DNA from: Clostridia bacterium
Lineage (GTDB): Bacteria; Bacillota; Clostridia; Oscillospirales; Acutalibacteraceae
NCBI GenBank assembly: GCA_017537365.1
Contig: JAFYKZ010000026.1
Coordinates: 1 to 64,000, forward strand
Length of the DNA stretch: 64,000 nucleotides
Direction: 5' to 3'
Below the pieces are notes generated by a model. It saw only the letters and a program-made list of their open reading frames with translations. It was not told the origin of the DNA and did no database searches. The translations under genes were made by a program, and so were the position numbers. Positions 1-8,259 of this stretch are shown in pieces; the stretch's first letter is position 1, and each line of letters begins with the position of its first letter.

Positions 1-20
1 ATTCTAGAGGTGATTATTTT

Positions 21-215
21 ATGAAATGTCCGTATTGTCAAAGAGAAATGGAAGAAGGCTATGTTCCTTTTAATTCTCCCTTTGTTTTGAAATGGGTTTC
101 GTCGGTAGATAAGCGAAAGATTAGAATTTCAGATAAGTTAAAATGGTCTGAGGTGGCTAAAATAAAAAATATGCATTACTGCAATGAATGTAATGTATTT
201 ATTAAGAAAATCTAG
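21..215 (+). CDS. Small zinc-ribbon protein (PF20097/DUF6487-like)
   Basis: A 64-residue protein with two Cys pairs: CPYC at residues 3-6 and CNEC near residues 55-58. This spacing suggests one zinc ribbon formed by the two ends of the chain. The opening CPYCQREMEEGYV resembles the PF20097 (DUF6487) family, whose function is not known. An AGAGGTG Shine-Dalgarno lies 7-8 nt before the ATG, and a strong intrinsic terminator follows, so the gene looks real and monocistronic at its 3' end. Its promoter lies left of the window. The family call is from memory of the motif; no biochemical role can be assigned. Confidence 0.75.
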   Translation: MKCPYCQREMEEGYVPFNSPFVLKWVSSVDKRKIRISDKLKWSEVAKIKNMHYCNECNVFIKKI

Positions 216-262
216 GTTTTCTGGCACATTTCATTCGTGTCTTTAAGTTCAAACTACCCATA

Positions 263-310
263 TCGAGTGTTCATAACGGATTTGAGTTATGAACACTCGA
301 TTTTCTTTTA
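263..310 (+). terminator. Intrinsic terminator of the zinc-ribbon gene
   Basis: A perfect 15-bp stem (263-277 with 286-300) with an 8-nt loop is followed by TTTTCTTTTA. There is no A-run on the left side, so it acts on plus-strand transcripts. Confidence 0.9.
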
Positions 311-314
311 TATT

Positions 315-353
315 AAAAAAGCAGTTTCAACCGTTTAGTTGAAACTGCTTTTT
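315..353. terminator. Bidirectional terminator, mainly for tsaE-tsaB-rpiB
   Basis: A 10-bp stem (321-330 with 339-348) is flanked by six A on the left and five T on the right. On the minus strand it lies just past the rpiB stop codon and ends in a U-tract, so it terminates that operon. It also backs up the plus-strand terminator at 263-310. Confidence 0.88.
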
Positions 354-371
354 GCTTTGGGCTTAATAATT

Positions 372-809
372 TTATTTTTCAATAGCCATAATTTTATCAA
401 CTCTTGTTTGATGTCTGCCGCCTTCAAATTCGGTATCAACAAACAAGTCGGCAAGCTCTAATGCAGTGCCAACACCGATAACACGACCGCCGAGGCAGAG
501 TATATTAGAGTTATTATGAAGCCTTGTGAATTTGGCAGAAAAATGCTCGCTGCAAGCGGCAGCACGAATACCTTTAACCTTATTGGCGGCAATAGACATA
601 CCAATACCTGTTCCGCAAACCAATATACCGCGTTCACATTCGCCTGAGGTGATTTTTTCGCAAACCTTAATTGCTATATCGGGGTAGTCTACCGATTTTT
701 GCTCGTGAATACCGCAGTCAACAACCTCAAATCCGCGTTCCTTTAAATGCTCGGCAATAGCGTTTTTATGCTCTAAACCACCATGGTCGCATCCAATTAC
801 AATTTTCAT
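372..809 (-). CDS. rpiB: Ribose-5-phosphate isomerase B
   Basis: A cytoplasmic enzyme interconverting ribose 5-phosphate and ribulose 5-phosphate in the non-oxidative pentose phosphate pathway. The 145-residue length is normal for the RpiB/LacAB family. Visible signatures are the N-terminal GCDHGG (residues 6-11, with the Asp-His pair) and CGTGIGM (65-71), which carries the catalytic Cys65 and Thr67. The GGRVIG and GRHQTRVDKI segments near the C-terminus are also typical. The start overlaps the tsaB stop by 4 nt, so it is translationally coupled as the last gene of tsaE-tsaB-rpiB. Some RpiB-fold proteins act on allose or galactose 6-phosphate, but the LacA/LacB partners are absent. Confidence 0.95.
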   Translation of the reverse strand: MKIVIGCDHGGLEHKNAIAEHLKERGFEVVDCGIHEQKSVDYPDIAIKVCEKITSGECERGILVCGTGIGMSIAANKVKGIRAAACSEHFSAKFTRLHNNSNILCLGGRVIGVGTALELADLFVDTEFEGGRHQTRVDKIMAIEK

Positions 810-1522
810 TTTTTTAACTCCTTTTTTTGTTTTAATTCTCTTTCTGCCTGAGGCAGTCTTAAATAAATTGGTAAAAGTTTTTCGGGAGAAATAGTATTTC
901 CTTTATCAAAATCCTTGATTGAAGCAAGCGAAACACCAATCGCAGATTGATATCTTCTGCTTTCAAATGATTTTATAACATTTTTTATATTTTCGGCAAA
1001 TGGATAAAAAACATCAGTACCGTCGCCCGCAATAAAAACTTTCAAATTTTCTTCGTTTAGTAAATTTGAAAGCTCATTTGATAATTCGTCGCACATTAAG
1101 GCTCGGTCGGGACAAAGACGTTCAATTTCACCGTTTTTAACTTTAAATAATGCATTATATACCTGATTGCATCTTGCATCCATAACTGCACAAACGATAC
1201 AATCGGTATCAATAAAATTATAAGCGATGGCTTCAAGGGTTGAAACCGAAGCACAAGGAATTTTTTTAGCCTGAGCTAATCCTTTAATTGCGCTTATTCC
1301 TATTCTTATGCCCGTAAAAGAGCCAGGACCTGCGCTTACGGCAAAGCCTTCGATTTCCGATAACTTAACATTAGCGGATTTGAGTAAGGCTTCAACCATT
1401 GGTATTAAGGTTTGCGAATGGGTAAGCTTTACATTTATAAAGGAAGAAGCAAGCACCTTATCATTATCAGTTATAGCGACAGAACAGGGGGTTGCAGAGC
1501 ATTCTATTGATAGTGTTTTCAT
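806..1522 (-). CDS. tsaB: tRNA threonylcarbamoyladenosine (t6A) protein TsaB
   Basis: TsaB is the inactive ASKHA-fold partner that binds TsaD and TsaE in the complex making t6A37 on ANN-decoding tRNAs. The 238 residues match the family length. The N-terminal strand IECSATPCSVAI and the motif GPGSFTGIRIG (65-75) are diagnostic. It sits 3 nt downstream of tsaE and overlaps rpiB by 4 nt. TsaD and RimI, often neighbours in Firmicutes, are not in this window. The ATPase pocket is expected to be degenerate in this family, so TsaB is a scaffold, not a catalyst. Confidence 0.93.
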   Translation of the reverse strand: MKTLSIECSATPCSVAITDNDKVLASSFINVKLTHSQTLIPMVEALLKSANVKLSEIEGFAVSAGPGSFTGIRIGISAIKGLAQAKKIPCASVSTLEAIAYNFIDTDCIVCAVMDARCNQVYNALFKVKNGEIERLCPDRALMCDELSNELSNLLNEENLKVFIAGDGTDVFYPFAENIKNVIKSFESRRYQSAIGVSLASIKDFDKGNTISPEKLLPIYLRLPQAERELKQKKELKK

Positions 1523-1525
1523 AAA

Positions 1526-1954
1526 TTATTGTTCCTCTTTTTTGAAAATTGTTATTTTTCGTTCGGTCTCGCCTGTATTTTGAATTTCAACATATATGGT
1601 GTTATCTGGCAGAGCGTTTTCAATATTTTCGCTCCATTCAACAACAACCACACCGCCGTGCTCTATATACTCGAAAAAGCCTGAGGAATAAAGCTCGTCC
1701 CAAGACGATATACGATACATATCAAAATGATATATATCAAACCTACCGCCCAAGTATTCGTTTATAAGGGCGAAGGTGGGGGAGTTTACCGTTCCGTTAT
1801 ATCCTAGACCTAACGCCAAGCCTTTTGTAAAATGGGTTTTGCCTGCACCTAAATCGCCTATAAAAGCTATAACCTCACCGCCCGAAAAACCGCTTGCAAA
1901 TTCTTTTGCTATGTTTATGGTTTCTTCGGGGGATTTAGAAATAAATGTATTCAT
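1526..1954 (-). CDS. tsaE: t6A biosynthesis ATPase TsaE
   Basis: A P-loop ATPase of the t6A37 tRNA modification complex. The Walker A motif is GDLGAGKT (33-40), and the following NSPTFALINEY is the switch-like segment conserved in TsaE (YjeE). The 142-residue length is standard. A GGAG Shine-Dalgarno lies just upstream of the ATG. It is the first gene of a three-gene minus-strand operon with tsaB and rpiB. The divergent 1955-2088 gap must hold its promoter; I see only a weak TTTAAA-17-TAAAAT candidate on that strand. Confidence 0.94.
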   Translation of the reverse strand: MNTFISKSPEETINIAKEFASGFSGGEVIAFIGDLGAGKTHFTKGLALGLGYNGTVNSPTFALINEYLGGRFDIYHFDMYRISSWDELYSSGFFEYIEHGGVVVVEWSENIENALPDNTIYVEIQNTGETERKITIFKKEEQ

Positions 1955-2028
1955 AAAAGCTCCGTAAAAATTATGATTTATGATTTTAATCTATTTTAAC
2001 ACATATTTATTAATTTTTAAAGTGTAAC

Positions 2029-2057
2029 TTGAATTTTTCTTAAAAATATAATATTAT
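2029..2057 (+). promoter_or_regulatory. SigA promoter of the SEDS gene
   Basis: TTGAAT (2029-2034), a 17-bp spacer and TATTAT (2052-2057), about 30 nt before the GTG start at 2089. Confidence 0.7.
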
Positions 2058-2088
2058 ATTATAAGATAAACTGAAAGAGGGTGAAAAT

Positions 2089-3219
2089 GTGAGATATTTG
2101 ATGGGCAGATTAGCTGACTTTTTTCGCGAGACGGACAAGTTATTGCTTATTCTTTGTTTAACGGCAACAAGTTACGGTTGTCTTGCGGTTTTCTCAACAA
2201 CCTACCATATGGAAAATATCCGTCGTGTTATTGTTCAGGTCTTTTGTATGATAATCGGTGTTACTGCGGCGCTTATTATTTCAACCTATGATTATGAAAA
2301 AATAATGAAGCGTTGGTATTTATGGGCGGTTGTGGGTGTTTTACCTGTTATTCTCACATTTTTTATAGGCTTCGCCCCTGAGGGTACGGACGATAAAGCT
2401 TGGCTTGATTTAGGTATAACAACCTTTCAGCCCTCAGAGCTTATGAAAATCTGCTTTATAATTACCTTTGCCACTCATATCAGAAAGGTTAAAGAAAATA
2501 TAAATAACCTCAAATATTTTATACCTTTATGTCTGCACGGATTTTTCCCTGTTGGTCTTATCTTCTTGCAGGGAGACTGGGGAACTGCTATTGTATTCGG
2601 TGTTATAACTGTGTTTATGATGTGGGCAGGCGGTGTTTCTTGGAAGTATTTTTTATCGGGAATTTCCGCCGCGTTAATTGCTTCGCCTTTCGGGTATTTC
2701 TTTGTTCTTAGTGATGACCACAGAAAGCGTCTTGCAATGATGCTCGATATTGAGGGTGATATTCAAGGCATCGGCTTCCAACAATGGCGCGGCAGAGTGG
2801 CGCTTGCTAACGGCGGTCTTTTTGGTCAAGGCTTTTTAAATGGCGATTTAACTCAGTCGGCTTCAATTCCTGAAAGCCATAATGACTTTATATTCGTTTG
2901 TATTGGCGAGGAATTTGGTCTTTTGGGATGCTTGGCGGTTATTCTTCTTTTGGGCGCTATTTGCCTCAGATGTATGAGGGTTGCAAGAATATGCATTAAT
3001 GATGGCGGTAAGCTTATCTGCGTTGGTGTTTTTGCAATGTTATTCACTCAGTCGGTTATTAATATAGGTATGTGTACCTCGCTTTTGCCTGTTATTGGTA
3101 TAACTCTTCCGTTTTTTAGTGCAGGCGGAACTTCACTTTTATGCCTTTTCTTAGGTATAGGTCTTGTGTTTAATGTTTATAAACATCGAAACTCGCGAAT
3201 TATTTATTTAAGAGATTAA
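2089..3219 (+). CDS. rodA: SEDS-family peptidoglycan polymerase (RodA/FtsW-like)
   Basis: A polytopic membrane glycosyltransferase that polymerises lipid II together with a class B PBP. The 376 residues form about ten hydrophobic segments. Conserved signatures are QPSELMK (114-120), GDWGTA (162-167, with the Asp equivalent to the essential Asp of the RodA DLGT motif) and PESHNDFIFVCIGEEFG, close to the canonical PE(A/S)HTDFIFA segment. The GTG start is supported by GAGGGTG about 8 nt upstream. It stands alone with its own promoter and terminator, with no PBP2 next door. The mreB-family gene is 40 kb away. RodA versus FtsW/SpoVE cannot be settled from the sequence; the compact C-terminus favours RodA. 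Confidence 0.85.
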   Translation: MRYLMGRLADFFRETDKLLLILCLTATSYGCLAVFSTTYHMENIRRVIVQVFCMIIGVTAALIISTYDYEKIMKRWYLWAVVGVLPVILTFFIGFAPEGTDDKAWLDLGITTFQPSELMKICFIITFATHIRKVKENINNLKYFIPLCLHGFFPVGLIFLQGDWGTAIVFGVITVFMMWAGGVSWKYFLSGISAALIASPFGYFFVLSDDHRKRLAMMLDIEGDIQGIGFQQWRGRVALANGGLFGQGFLNGDLTQSASIPESHNDFIFVCIGEEFGLLGCLAVILLLGAICLRCMRVARICINDGGKLICVGVFAMLFTQSVINIGMCTSLLPVIGITLPFFSAGGTSLLCLFLGIGLVFNVYKHRNSRIIYLRD

Positions 3220-3224
3220 CTTTG

Positions 3225-3248
3225 AGCCCTTGCTTTGCAAGGGCTTTT
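3225..3248 (+). terminator. Terminator of the SEDS gene
   Basis: A 9-bp GC-rich stem (3225-3233 with 3237-3245) with a TTT loop, running into TTTT. Confidence 0.85.
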
Positions 3249-3306
3249 ATTAAAATTGCATAAAAATTTTGTTAAAATTTATGCGGTTATGTGCAAGAGG
3301 TAAAAA

Positions 3307-3400
3307 TTGAATAAATTTGCAAATAATTCTTGCATATTTATTCAAAATATGTTATTATTTATGCATAGAAAAACAGAAATTAATGCATAAATATGCAATT
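3307..3400 (+). promoter_or_regulatory. Three ARG-box operators upstream of argG
   Basis: Three imperfect palindromes of the Firmicute ARG-box type (TGAATAWWWATTCA-like) lie ahead of argG: TTGAATAAATTTGCAA (3307-3322), TTGCATATTTATTCAA (3330-3345) and AATGCATAAATATGCAATT (3382-3400). The middle box covers the predicted -35 element, and the last sits in the leader next to the Shine-Dalgarno. This layout fits repression by an AhrC/ArgR hexamer with arginine as corepressor. The boxes are read directly; binding is inferred. Confidence 0.8.
3330..3358 (+). promoter_or_regulatory. argG operon SigA promoter
   Basis: TTGCAT (3330-3335), a 17-bp spacer and TATTAT (3353-3358). The -35 is embedded in an ARG box, so operator occupancy would block RNA polymerase directly. 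Confidence 0.72.
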
Positions 3401-3413
3401 TGGAGGAATAATA

Positions 3414-4643
3414 ATGAATAAAAATGAAATCAAGAAGGTTGTTCTTGCATATTCTGGCGGTTTGGATACTTCCATAATCATCCCTTGGCTTAAAGAGAAC
3501 TATAATAACCCTGAGATTATTGCAGTTTCGGGTAATGTTGGTCAGGCAAGCGAGCTCGAAGGTTTAGAGGAAAAGGCTATTAAAACAGGCGCTTCTAAAT
3601 GCTATATTGAGGATTTGACCGAAGAATTTTTAACCGATTATGTATTTCCTTGTGTTCAGGCAGGAGCTACTTATGAGGAATATTTATTAGGAACTGCTTT
3701 TGCTCGTCCTCCTATTGCTAAGAGAATCGCTGAGATTGCTATTGCTGAGGGTGCAGATGCTATCTGCCACGGTTGCACAGGTAAGGGTAACGACCAAGTT
3801 CGTTTCGAGCTTGCAATTAAGGCGTTCGCTCCTGATATGCCAATTATCGCTCCTTGGAGAGAATGGGATATTAAATCACGTGAAGAAGAAATTGCTTATG
3901 CAGAGGCTCATAATGTTCCTCTGAAAATAAACCGCGAAACCAATTATTCTAAGGATAAGAATATTTGGCATTTATCTCATGAAGGTCTTGATTTGGAAGA
4001 CCCCAAAAACGAGCCTCAGTATAATAAAGAAGGCTTCTTGGAGATGGGTGTTTCTCCTGAAATGGCTCCCGATGAGCCTACATATGTAACTCTTCACTTT
4101 GAAGAGGGAATTTGTACCGAGCTTGACGGTAAAAAGGTTGGCGCAGTTGAGCTAGTTGATACTCTTAATAAGCTCGGCGGTGCTAACGGTATCGGTCTTT
4201 TAGATATAGTTGAAAACCGTCTTGTTGGTATGAAGTGCCGTGGCGTTTATGAAACTCCGGGAGGAGCTATTCTCTACAAGGCTCATTCAGTTTTAGAGAG
4301 CATTTGTCTTGATAAGGATACTGCTCATTATAAATCGCTTGTAGCACAGAAACTCGCTGAAAATGTTTATAATGCGCTTTGGTTTACTCCTCTAACTCAG
4401 GCAATTCTTGCTTTTGTTAAGGAAACTCAGAAAACTGTTACAGGTGATGTTACATTAAAGCTTTACAAGGGTAATATGATTAACGCGGGTGTTTCTTCAC
4501 CTTATTCGTTATATGACCCTGAAATTGCTACCTTTGATGAGGACGAGGTTTACGACCAAAAGGATTCACAAGGCTTCATTAACCTTTACGGACTTCCCAC
4601 TAAGGTTTACGCTAAAATGAAGGCTAAAAACGGTTTGAAATAA
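3414..4643 (+). CDS. argG: Argininosuccinate synthase
   Basis: It ligates citrulline and aspartate at the cost of ATP to give argininosuccinate, the penultimate arginine step. The ATP pyrophosphatase loop AYSGGLDTS is at residues 12-20, and the [13 protein letters not shown] segment is typical. The protein has 409 residues, within the usual 400-410. An in-frame ATG at 3393 exists, but TGGAGGA (3401-3407) lies downstream of it and the family N-terminus begins at 3414, so the later ATG is chosen. It is the first gene of an arginine operon and is followed by argH after a 72-nt gap holding a weak hairpin. Confidence 0.97.
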   Translation: MNKNEIKKVVLAYSGGLDTSIIIPWLKENYNNPEIIAVSGNVGQASELEGLEEKAIKTGASKCYIEDLTEEFLTDYVFPCVQAGATYEEYLLGTAFARPPIAKRIAEIAIAEGADAICHGCTGKGNDQVRFELAIKAFAPDMPIIAPWREWDIKSREEEIAYAEAHNVPLKINRETNYSKDKNIWHLSHEGLDLEDPKNEPQYNKEGFLEMGVSPEMAPDEPTYVTLHFEEGICTELDGKKVGAVELVDTLNKLGGANGIGLLDIVENRLVGMKCRGVYETPGGAILYKAHSVLESICLDKDTAHYKSLVAQKLAENVYNALWFTPLTQAILAFVKETQKTVTGDVTLKLYKGNMINAGVSSPYSLYDPEIATFDEDEVYDQKDSQGFINLYGLPTKVYAKMKAKNGLK

Positions 4644-4653
4644 TTTTAAATAC

Positions 4654-4677
4654 ACCGCTCCTTTTCTAAGGGGCGGT
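4654..4677 (+). other. Weak hairpin between argG and argH
   Basis: An 8-bp stem (4654-4661 with 4670-4677, one G-U) is followed by GATATTTTTATAA rather than a clean U-tract. It could be a partial terminator or processing stem that lowers expression of the downstream arg genes relative to argG. Confidence 0.45.
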
Positions 4678-4715
4678 ATAGATATTTTTATAATATATAA
4701 TAAGTAGGTATATTT

Positions 4716-6092
4716 ATGGATAAAATGTGGGCGGGCAGATTTAGTAAAGCCCTTGATAAAGAGGCAGACGATTTTAATTCTTCTATTCATTTTGACTGCC
4801 GTATGTATAAACAGGATATAACCGGCTCTATTGTTCATGCTATGATGCTTGCAAAACAGGGTATTATTTCAGAAAACGAAAAAGAAGAAATAATTAACGG
4901 ATTATCAAGCATCTTAGAAGATATTGAAAATAAGAATTTGGATTTTGATTTTGATGCCGAAGATATACATATGTTTGTTGAGTCTGAACTTACTAAAAGA
5001 ATTGGGGATTCGGGCAAAAAGCTTCATACTGCCAGAAGCAGAAATGACCAAGTTGCTCTTGATATAAGACTTTATTTAGCTTATGAATGCGAAGAAATAG
5101 GAAAGCTTTTAAGGAAGCTTATCGAGGTTATTCGTGATAAGGCAGAGGAAAATCAGGATGCTATTATGCCTGGTTATACTCATTTGCAACGCGCTCAACC
5201 TATAACCTTTGCTCATCATTTACTGGCTTATGCTATGATGTTTAAGCGCGATTTTGAGCGTGTTGGCGATGCACTCGACCGTATGCTTTGCTGTCCGATA
5301 GGTTCTTGCGCCTTAGCAGGTACTACCTATAATACCGACCGCGAGTTTGAAGCTGAGAAACTTGGCTTTAAGGGTATTTCGATGAACAGTATTGACGGTG
5401 TTTCGGACAGAGATTTCTGTATTGAGTTAATGTCTTGCTTTGCAACTGTTATGATGCATTTATCCCGTTTTTCTGAGGAAATAATACTTTGGTCTAGCTG
5501 GGAATTTAAGTTTGTTGAGCTTGATGACAGTTATACAACAGGTTCAAGCATTATGCCTCAAAAGAAAAATCCTGATATGGCGGAGTTGGTTCGCGGTAAA
5601 ACAGGCAGAGTCTATGGCGATTTAATGGCGCTTCTGACAACATTGAAAGGTTTGCCCCTTGCATACAACAAGGATATGCAGGAGGACAAAGAAGCAATTT
5701 TTGATTCGGTTGATACTGTTAAAAAATGCCTTAGCATTTTTGCACCTATGGTTGCTACTATGCGTCCTATAAAAGAGAATATGTATTCTGCGGCTCAAAA
5801 AGGATTTATAAATGCAACTGATTTGGCAGATTATCTTGTTAAAAAAGGTATGCCTTTCAGAACAGCATACAAGCATGTTGGAACCCTTGTTGGATACTGC
5901 ATTGAGCAAAATACTGTCCTCGAAAATTTACCTATTGAAAAATATAAGGAATATTCCGATTTATTTGATAATGACCTTTATAATGAAATTTCGCTTGAAA
6001 CCTGCGTTGCAAAGCGTATTTCAGCAGGGTCTACGGGTTATGAATCGGTAAAACGCCAGTTAGAATATATTACGGAGTTTTTAAACAAATGA
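4716..6092 (+). CDS. argH: Argininosuccinate lyase
   Basis: It splits argininosuccinate into arginine and fumarate. The 458-residue protein belongs to the fumarase/aspartase superfamily. The superfamily signature GSSIMPQKKNPD starts at residue 276 and provides the catalytic serine loop. The N-terminal KMWAGRFSKALD and HTARSRNDQV motifs are specific to argininosuccinate lyases. The Shine-Dalgarno is weak (AAGTAGGT). Its stop overlaps the argC start by 4 nt (ATGA), so argC is probably translated by coupling. Confidence 0.97.
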   Translation: MDKMWAGRFSKALDKEADDFNSSIHFDCRMYKQDITGSIVHAMMLAKQGIISENEKEEIINGLSSILEDIENKNLDFDFDAEDIHMFVESELTKRIGDSGKKLHTARSRNDQVALDIRLYLAYECEEIGKLLRKLIEVIRDKAEENQDAIMPGYTHLQRAQPITFAHHLLAYAMMFKRDFERVGDALDRMLCCPIGSCALAGTTYNTDREFEAEKLGFKGISMNSIDGVSDRDFCIELMSCFATVMMHLSRFSEEIILWSSWEFKFVELDDSYTTGSSIMPQKKNPDMAELVRGKTGRVYGDLMALLTTLKGLPLAYNKDMQEDKEAIFDSVDTVKKCLSIFAPMVATMRPIKENMYSAAQKGFINATDLADYLVKKGMPFRTAYKHVGTLVGYCIEQNTVLENLPIEKYKEYSDLFDNDLYNEISLETCVAKRISAGSTGYESVKRQLEYITEFLNK

Positions 6093-7015
6093 AAAAAGTT
6101 TTTATAGATGGTTCTGCGGGAACAACGGGACTTCGCATTGCCGAAAGACTCGAAAACAGAAAAGATATTGAGCTTATTAAACTTACCGAAGAAAACCGCA
6201 AGGATATAAATGCCAGAAAAGAGGCTATTAATAAAGCGGATATCGCTTTTCTTTGTTTGCCTGATGCGGCGGCTATTGAGGCGGTTTCTCTTTGCGATAA
6301 TGATAATACGGTAATTATAGATACCTCAACGGCGCACAGAACCAATCCTTTATGGGCTTATGGTTTTCCTGAGTTATCAGCCGAGTTTGAAGAAAAAATT
6401 AAAAATTCAAAGAGAATAGCAAACCCGGGTTGCCATGCCAGTGGATTTATTTCTTTGATTTATCCTTTGATTGAAAAGGGTATTTTAAAAACCGATGCTT
6501 TGCTTTCTTGTTTTTCGCTGACAGGCTATTCGGGCGGCGGTAAAAAAATGATTGCCGAGTATGAAGAAGCAGAAAATCTGCTTTTATATCCAAGGCAATA
6601 CGGGCTTTCTCAAAGCCACAAGCATTTGCCCGAAATGACCGCTATAACTGGAATTGAAAATGCGCCTGCATTTATACCGGTTGTTGATGATTTTTATAGC
6701 GGTATGGAGGTAACGGTGCCGATTTTTAAATCAATGCTAAACGATGGTTTCGGTATTGAGGATATTAAAAATGCATATAAGCAAAAGTATAACGGAAATA
6801 TCGTAAAATTTGTTGAAGAATTTGACGAGAGTGGTTTTGTTTCGGCGGGTAAGCTTGCAAACAAGGATAGTATGGAAATTGCTGTTTCGGGAAATGATGA
6901 TAGAATTTTGCTGATTTCTCGTTATGATAATCTCGGTAAAGGTGCATCGGGAGCGGCGGTAGAATGTATGAACATTGTATTAGGTGCCGATAAAACCGAA
7001 GGATTAGAACTATAA
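6089..7015 (+). CDS. argC: N-acetyl-gamma-glutamyl-phosphate reductase, short type
   Basis: It reduces N-acetylglutamyl phosphate to the semialdehyde with NADPH. At 308 residues it is the short (type 2) form of ArgC rather than the roughly 345-residue type 1. The nucleotide-binding start is DGSAGTTGLRI, and the catalytic Cys is residue 115 in NPGCHASG. The SGYSGGGKK-like segment (TGYSGGGKKMI) is also characteristic. It overlaps argH by 4 nt and is followed by argJ after 15 nt. The family assignment is firm; that it works within this operon is inferred from context. Confidence 0.95.
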   Translation: MKKVFIDGSAGTTGLRIAERLENRKDIELIKLTEENRKDINARKEAINKADIAFLCLPDAAAIEAVSLCDNDNTVIIDTSTAHRTNPLWAYGFPELSAEFEEKIKNSKRIANPGCHASGFISLIYPLIEKGILKTDALLSCFSLTGYSGGGKKMIAEYEEAENLLLYPRQYGLSQSHKHLPEMTAITGIENAPAFIPVVDDFYSGMEVTVPIFKSMLNDGFGIEDIKNAYKQKYNGNIVKFVEEFDESGFVSAGKLANKDSMEIAVSGNDDRILLISRYDNLGKGASGAAVECMNIVLGADKTEGLEL

Positions 7016-7030
7016 TTTAGGAGTTATTTT

Positions 7031-8245
7031 ATGGAAATTATATCAGGAGGCGTTTGCGCCGCTAAAGGCTTTAAAGCAAACGGAATACATTGCGGAATAA
7101 GAAAAAACAGAACTAAACGCGATTTAAGCTTGATTTATAGCGAGAAAAGAGCAACTGCTGCCGCAGTTTATACTACTAATCTTGTTAAAGGCGCGCCGCT
7201 TTTGGTAACAAAAAAACATATTGCAGACGGATATGCGTCCGCTATTATATGCAATAGCGGAAATGCAAACACCTGCAATGCAAACGGTGTGGAAATTGCC
7301 GAGCAGACTAGTAGTATTTTAGCAAAAGAATTAAATATAAATGATAGCGATGTTGTTGTTGCTTCAACCGGTGTTATAGGTCAACCGCTTGAGATTAAGC
7401 CGATAGAAAACGGTATTCCTGAATTGGTTAGCGGATTATCTTATGATGGCGGTGATTATGCGGCTGAGGGTATACTAACTACCGATACTATCAAAAAAGA
7501 GGTTGCCGTTAGCTTTAAAATTGGTGGTAAGGAATGTAAAATAGGCGGTATTGCAAAGGGTTCGGGTATGATACATCCTAATATGGCTACTATGCTTGTA
7601 TTTATAACAACCGACTGTGCTATTTCTCCTGAAATGCTTCAACAAGCATTATCCTCAGATATTAAAAATACATTTAATATGGTTAGTATTGATGGCGATA
7701 CTTCAACAAATGATATGGTTTGCGTTTTAGCAAACGGAATGGCTGAAAATGAAGAAATTTCAGATTTTGGCGAGGATTTTGAAACATTTATGAAAGCGCT
7801 TAATACTGTTACTGTTAATCTTTGCAGAAAGATAGCAGGAGATGGTGAAGGCGCAACTAAGCTTTTAGAATGTAAGGTTTTGGGTGCTGATACCTTAGAA
7901 AACGCAAAAACAGTTGCAAAATCGGTTATTTGTTCCTCGCTTTTGAAAGCCGCAATGTTTGGAGCAGATGCTAACTGGGGCAGAGTGCTTTGCGCTATCG
8001 GTTATTCGGGTGCTCAGGTTGATGTAGAAAAAATTGATGTTAGTTTCAAATCTCATAAGGGCGAGATTTTAGTTTGCAAGGATGGTTCGGGAGTTGATTT
8101 CTCGGAAGAAAAGGCAAAAGAAATCTTATTAGAAAACGAAATTGAAGTTTTAATCAACTTAAATAGCGGAGAATTTTATTCTACAGCTTGGGGTTGCGAT
8201 TTAACCTATGATTATGTAAAAATCAATGGAGATTATAGAACTTAA
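7031..8245 (+). CDS. argJ: Glutamate N-acetyltransferase / amino-acid acetyltransferase
   Basis: It transfers acetyl from N-acetylornithine to glutamate, closing the acetyl cycle. Some members also use acetyl-CoA. The proenzyme self-cleaves at the conserved Ala-Thr bond: here HPNMATML places the nucleophilic Thr at residue 187, with KGSGMIHPN just before it. The 404 residues are full length. A TAGGAG Shine-Dalgarno precedes the ATG. No argA is present in the window, so a bifunctional ArgJ able to start the pathway is plausible, but mono- versus bifunctional cannot be read from the sequence. Confidence 0.96.
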   Translation: MEIISGGVCAAKGFKANGIHCGIRKNRTKRDLSLIYSEKRATAAAVYTTNLVKGAPLLVTKKHIADGYASAIICNSGNANTCNANGVEIAEQTSSILAKELNINDSDVVVASTGVIGQPLEIKPIENGIPELVSGLSYDGGDYAAEGILTTDTIKKEVAVSFKIGGKECKIGGIAKGSGMIHPNMATMLVFITTDCAISPEMLQQALSSDIKNTFNMVSIDGDTSTNDMVCVLANGMAENEEISDFGEDFETFMKALNTVTVNLCRKIAGDGEGATKLLECKVLGADTLENAKTVAKSVICSSLLKAAMFGADANWGRVLCAIGYSGAQVDVEKIDVSFKSHKGEILVCKDGSGVDFSEEKAKEILLENEIEVLINLNSGEFYSTAWGCDLTYDYVKINGDYRT

Positions 8246-8259
8246 AAAGAGGTTTTAAT

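Noticed and set aside
1308-1583. Plus-strand ORFs over tsaB and tsaE
   Set aside because: They are shadow frames of conserved minus-strand genes with low-complexity translations.
3393-3413. Upstream ATG for argG
   Set aside because: The GGAGGA ribosome site lies downstream of it and the family N-terminus begins at 3414.
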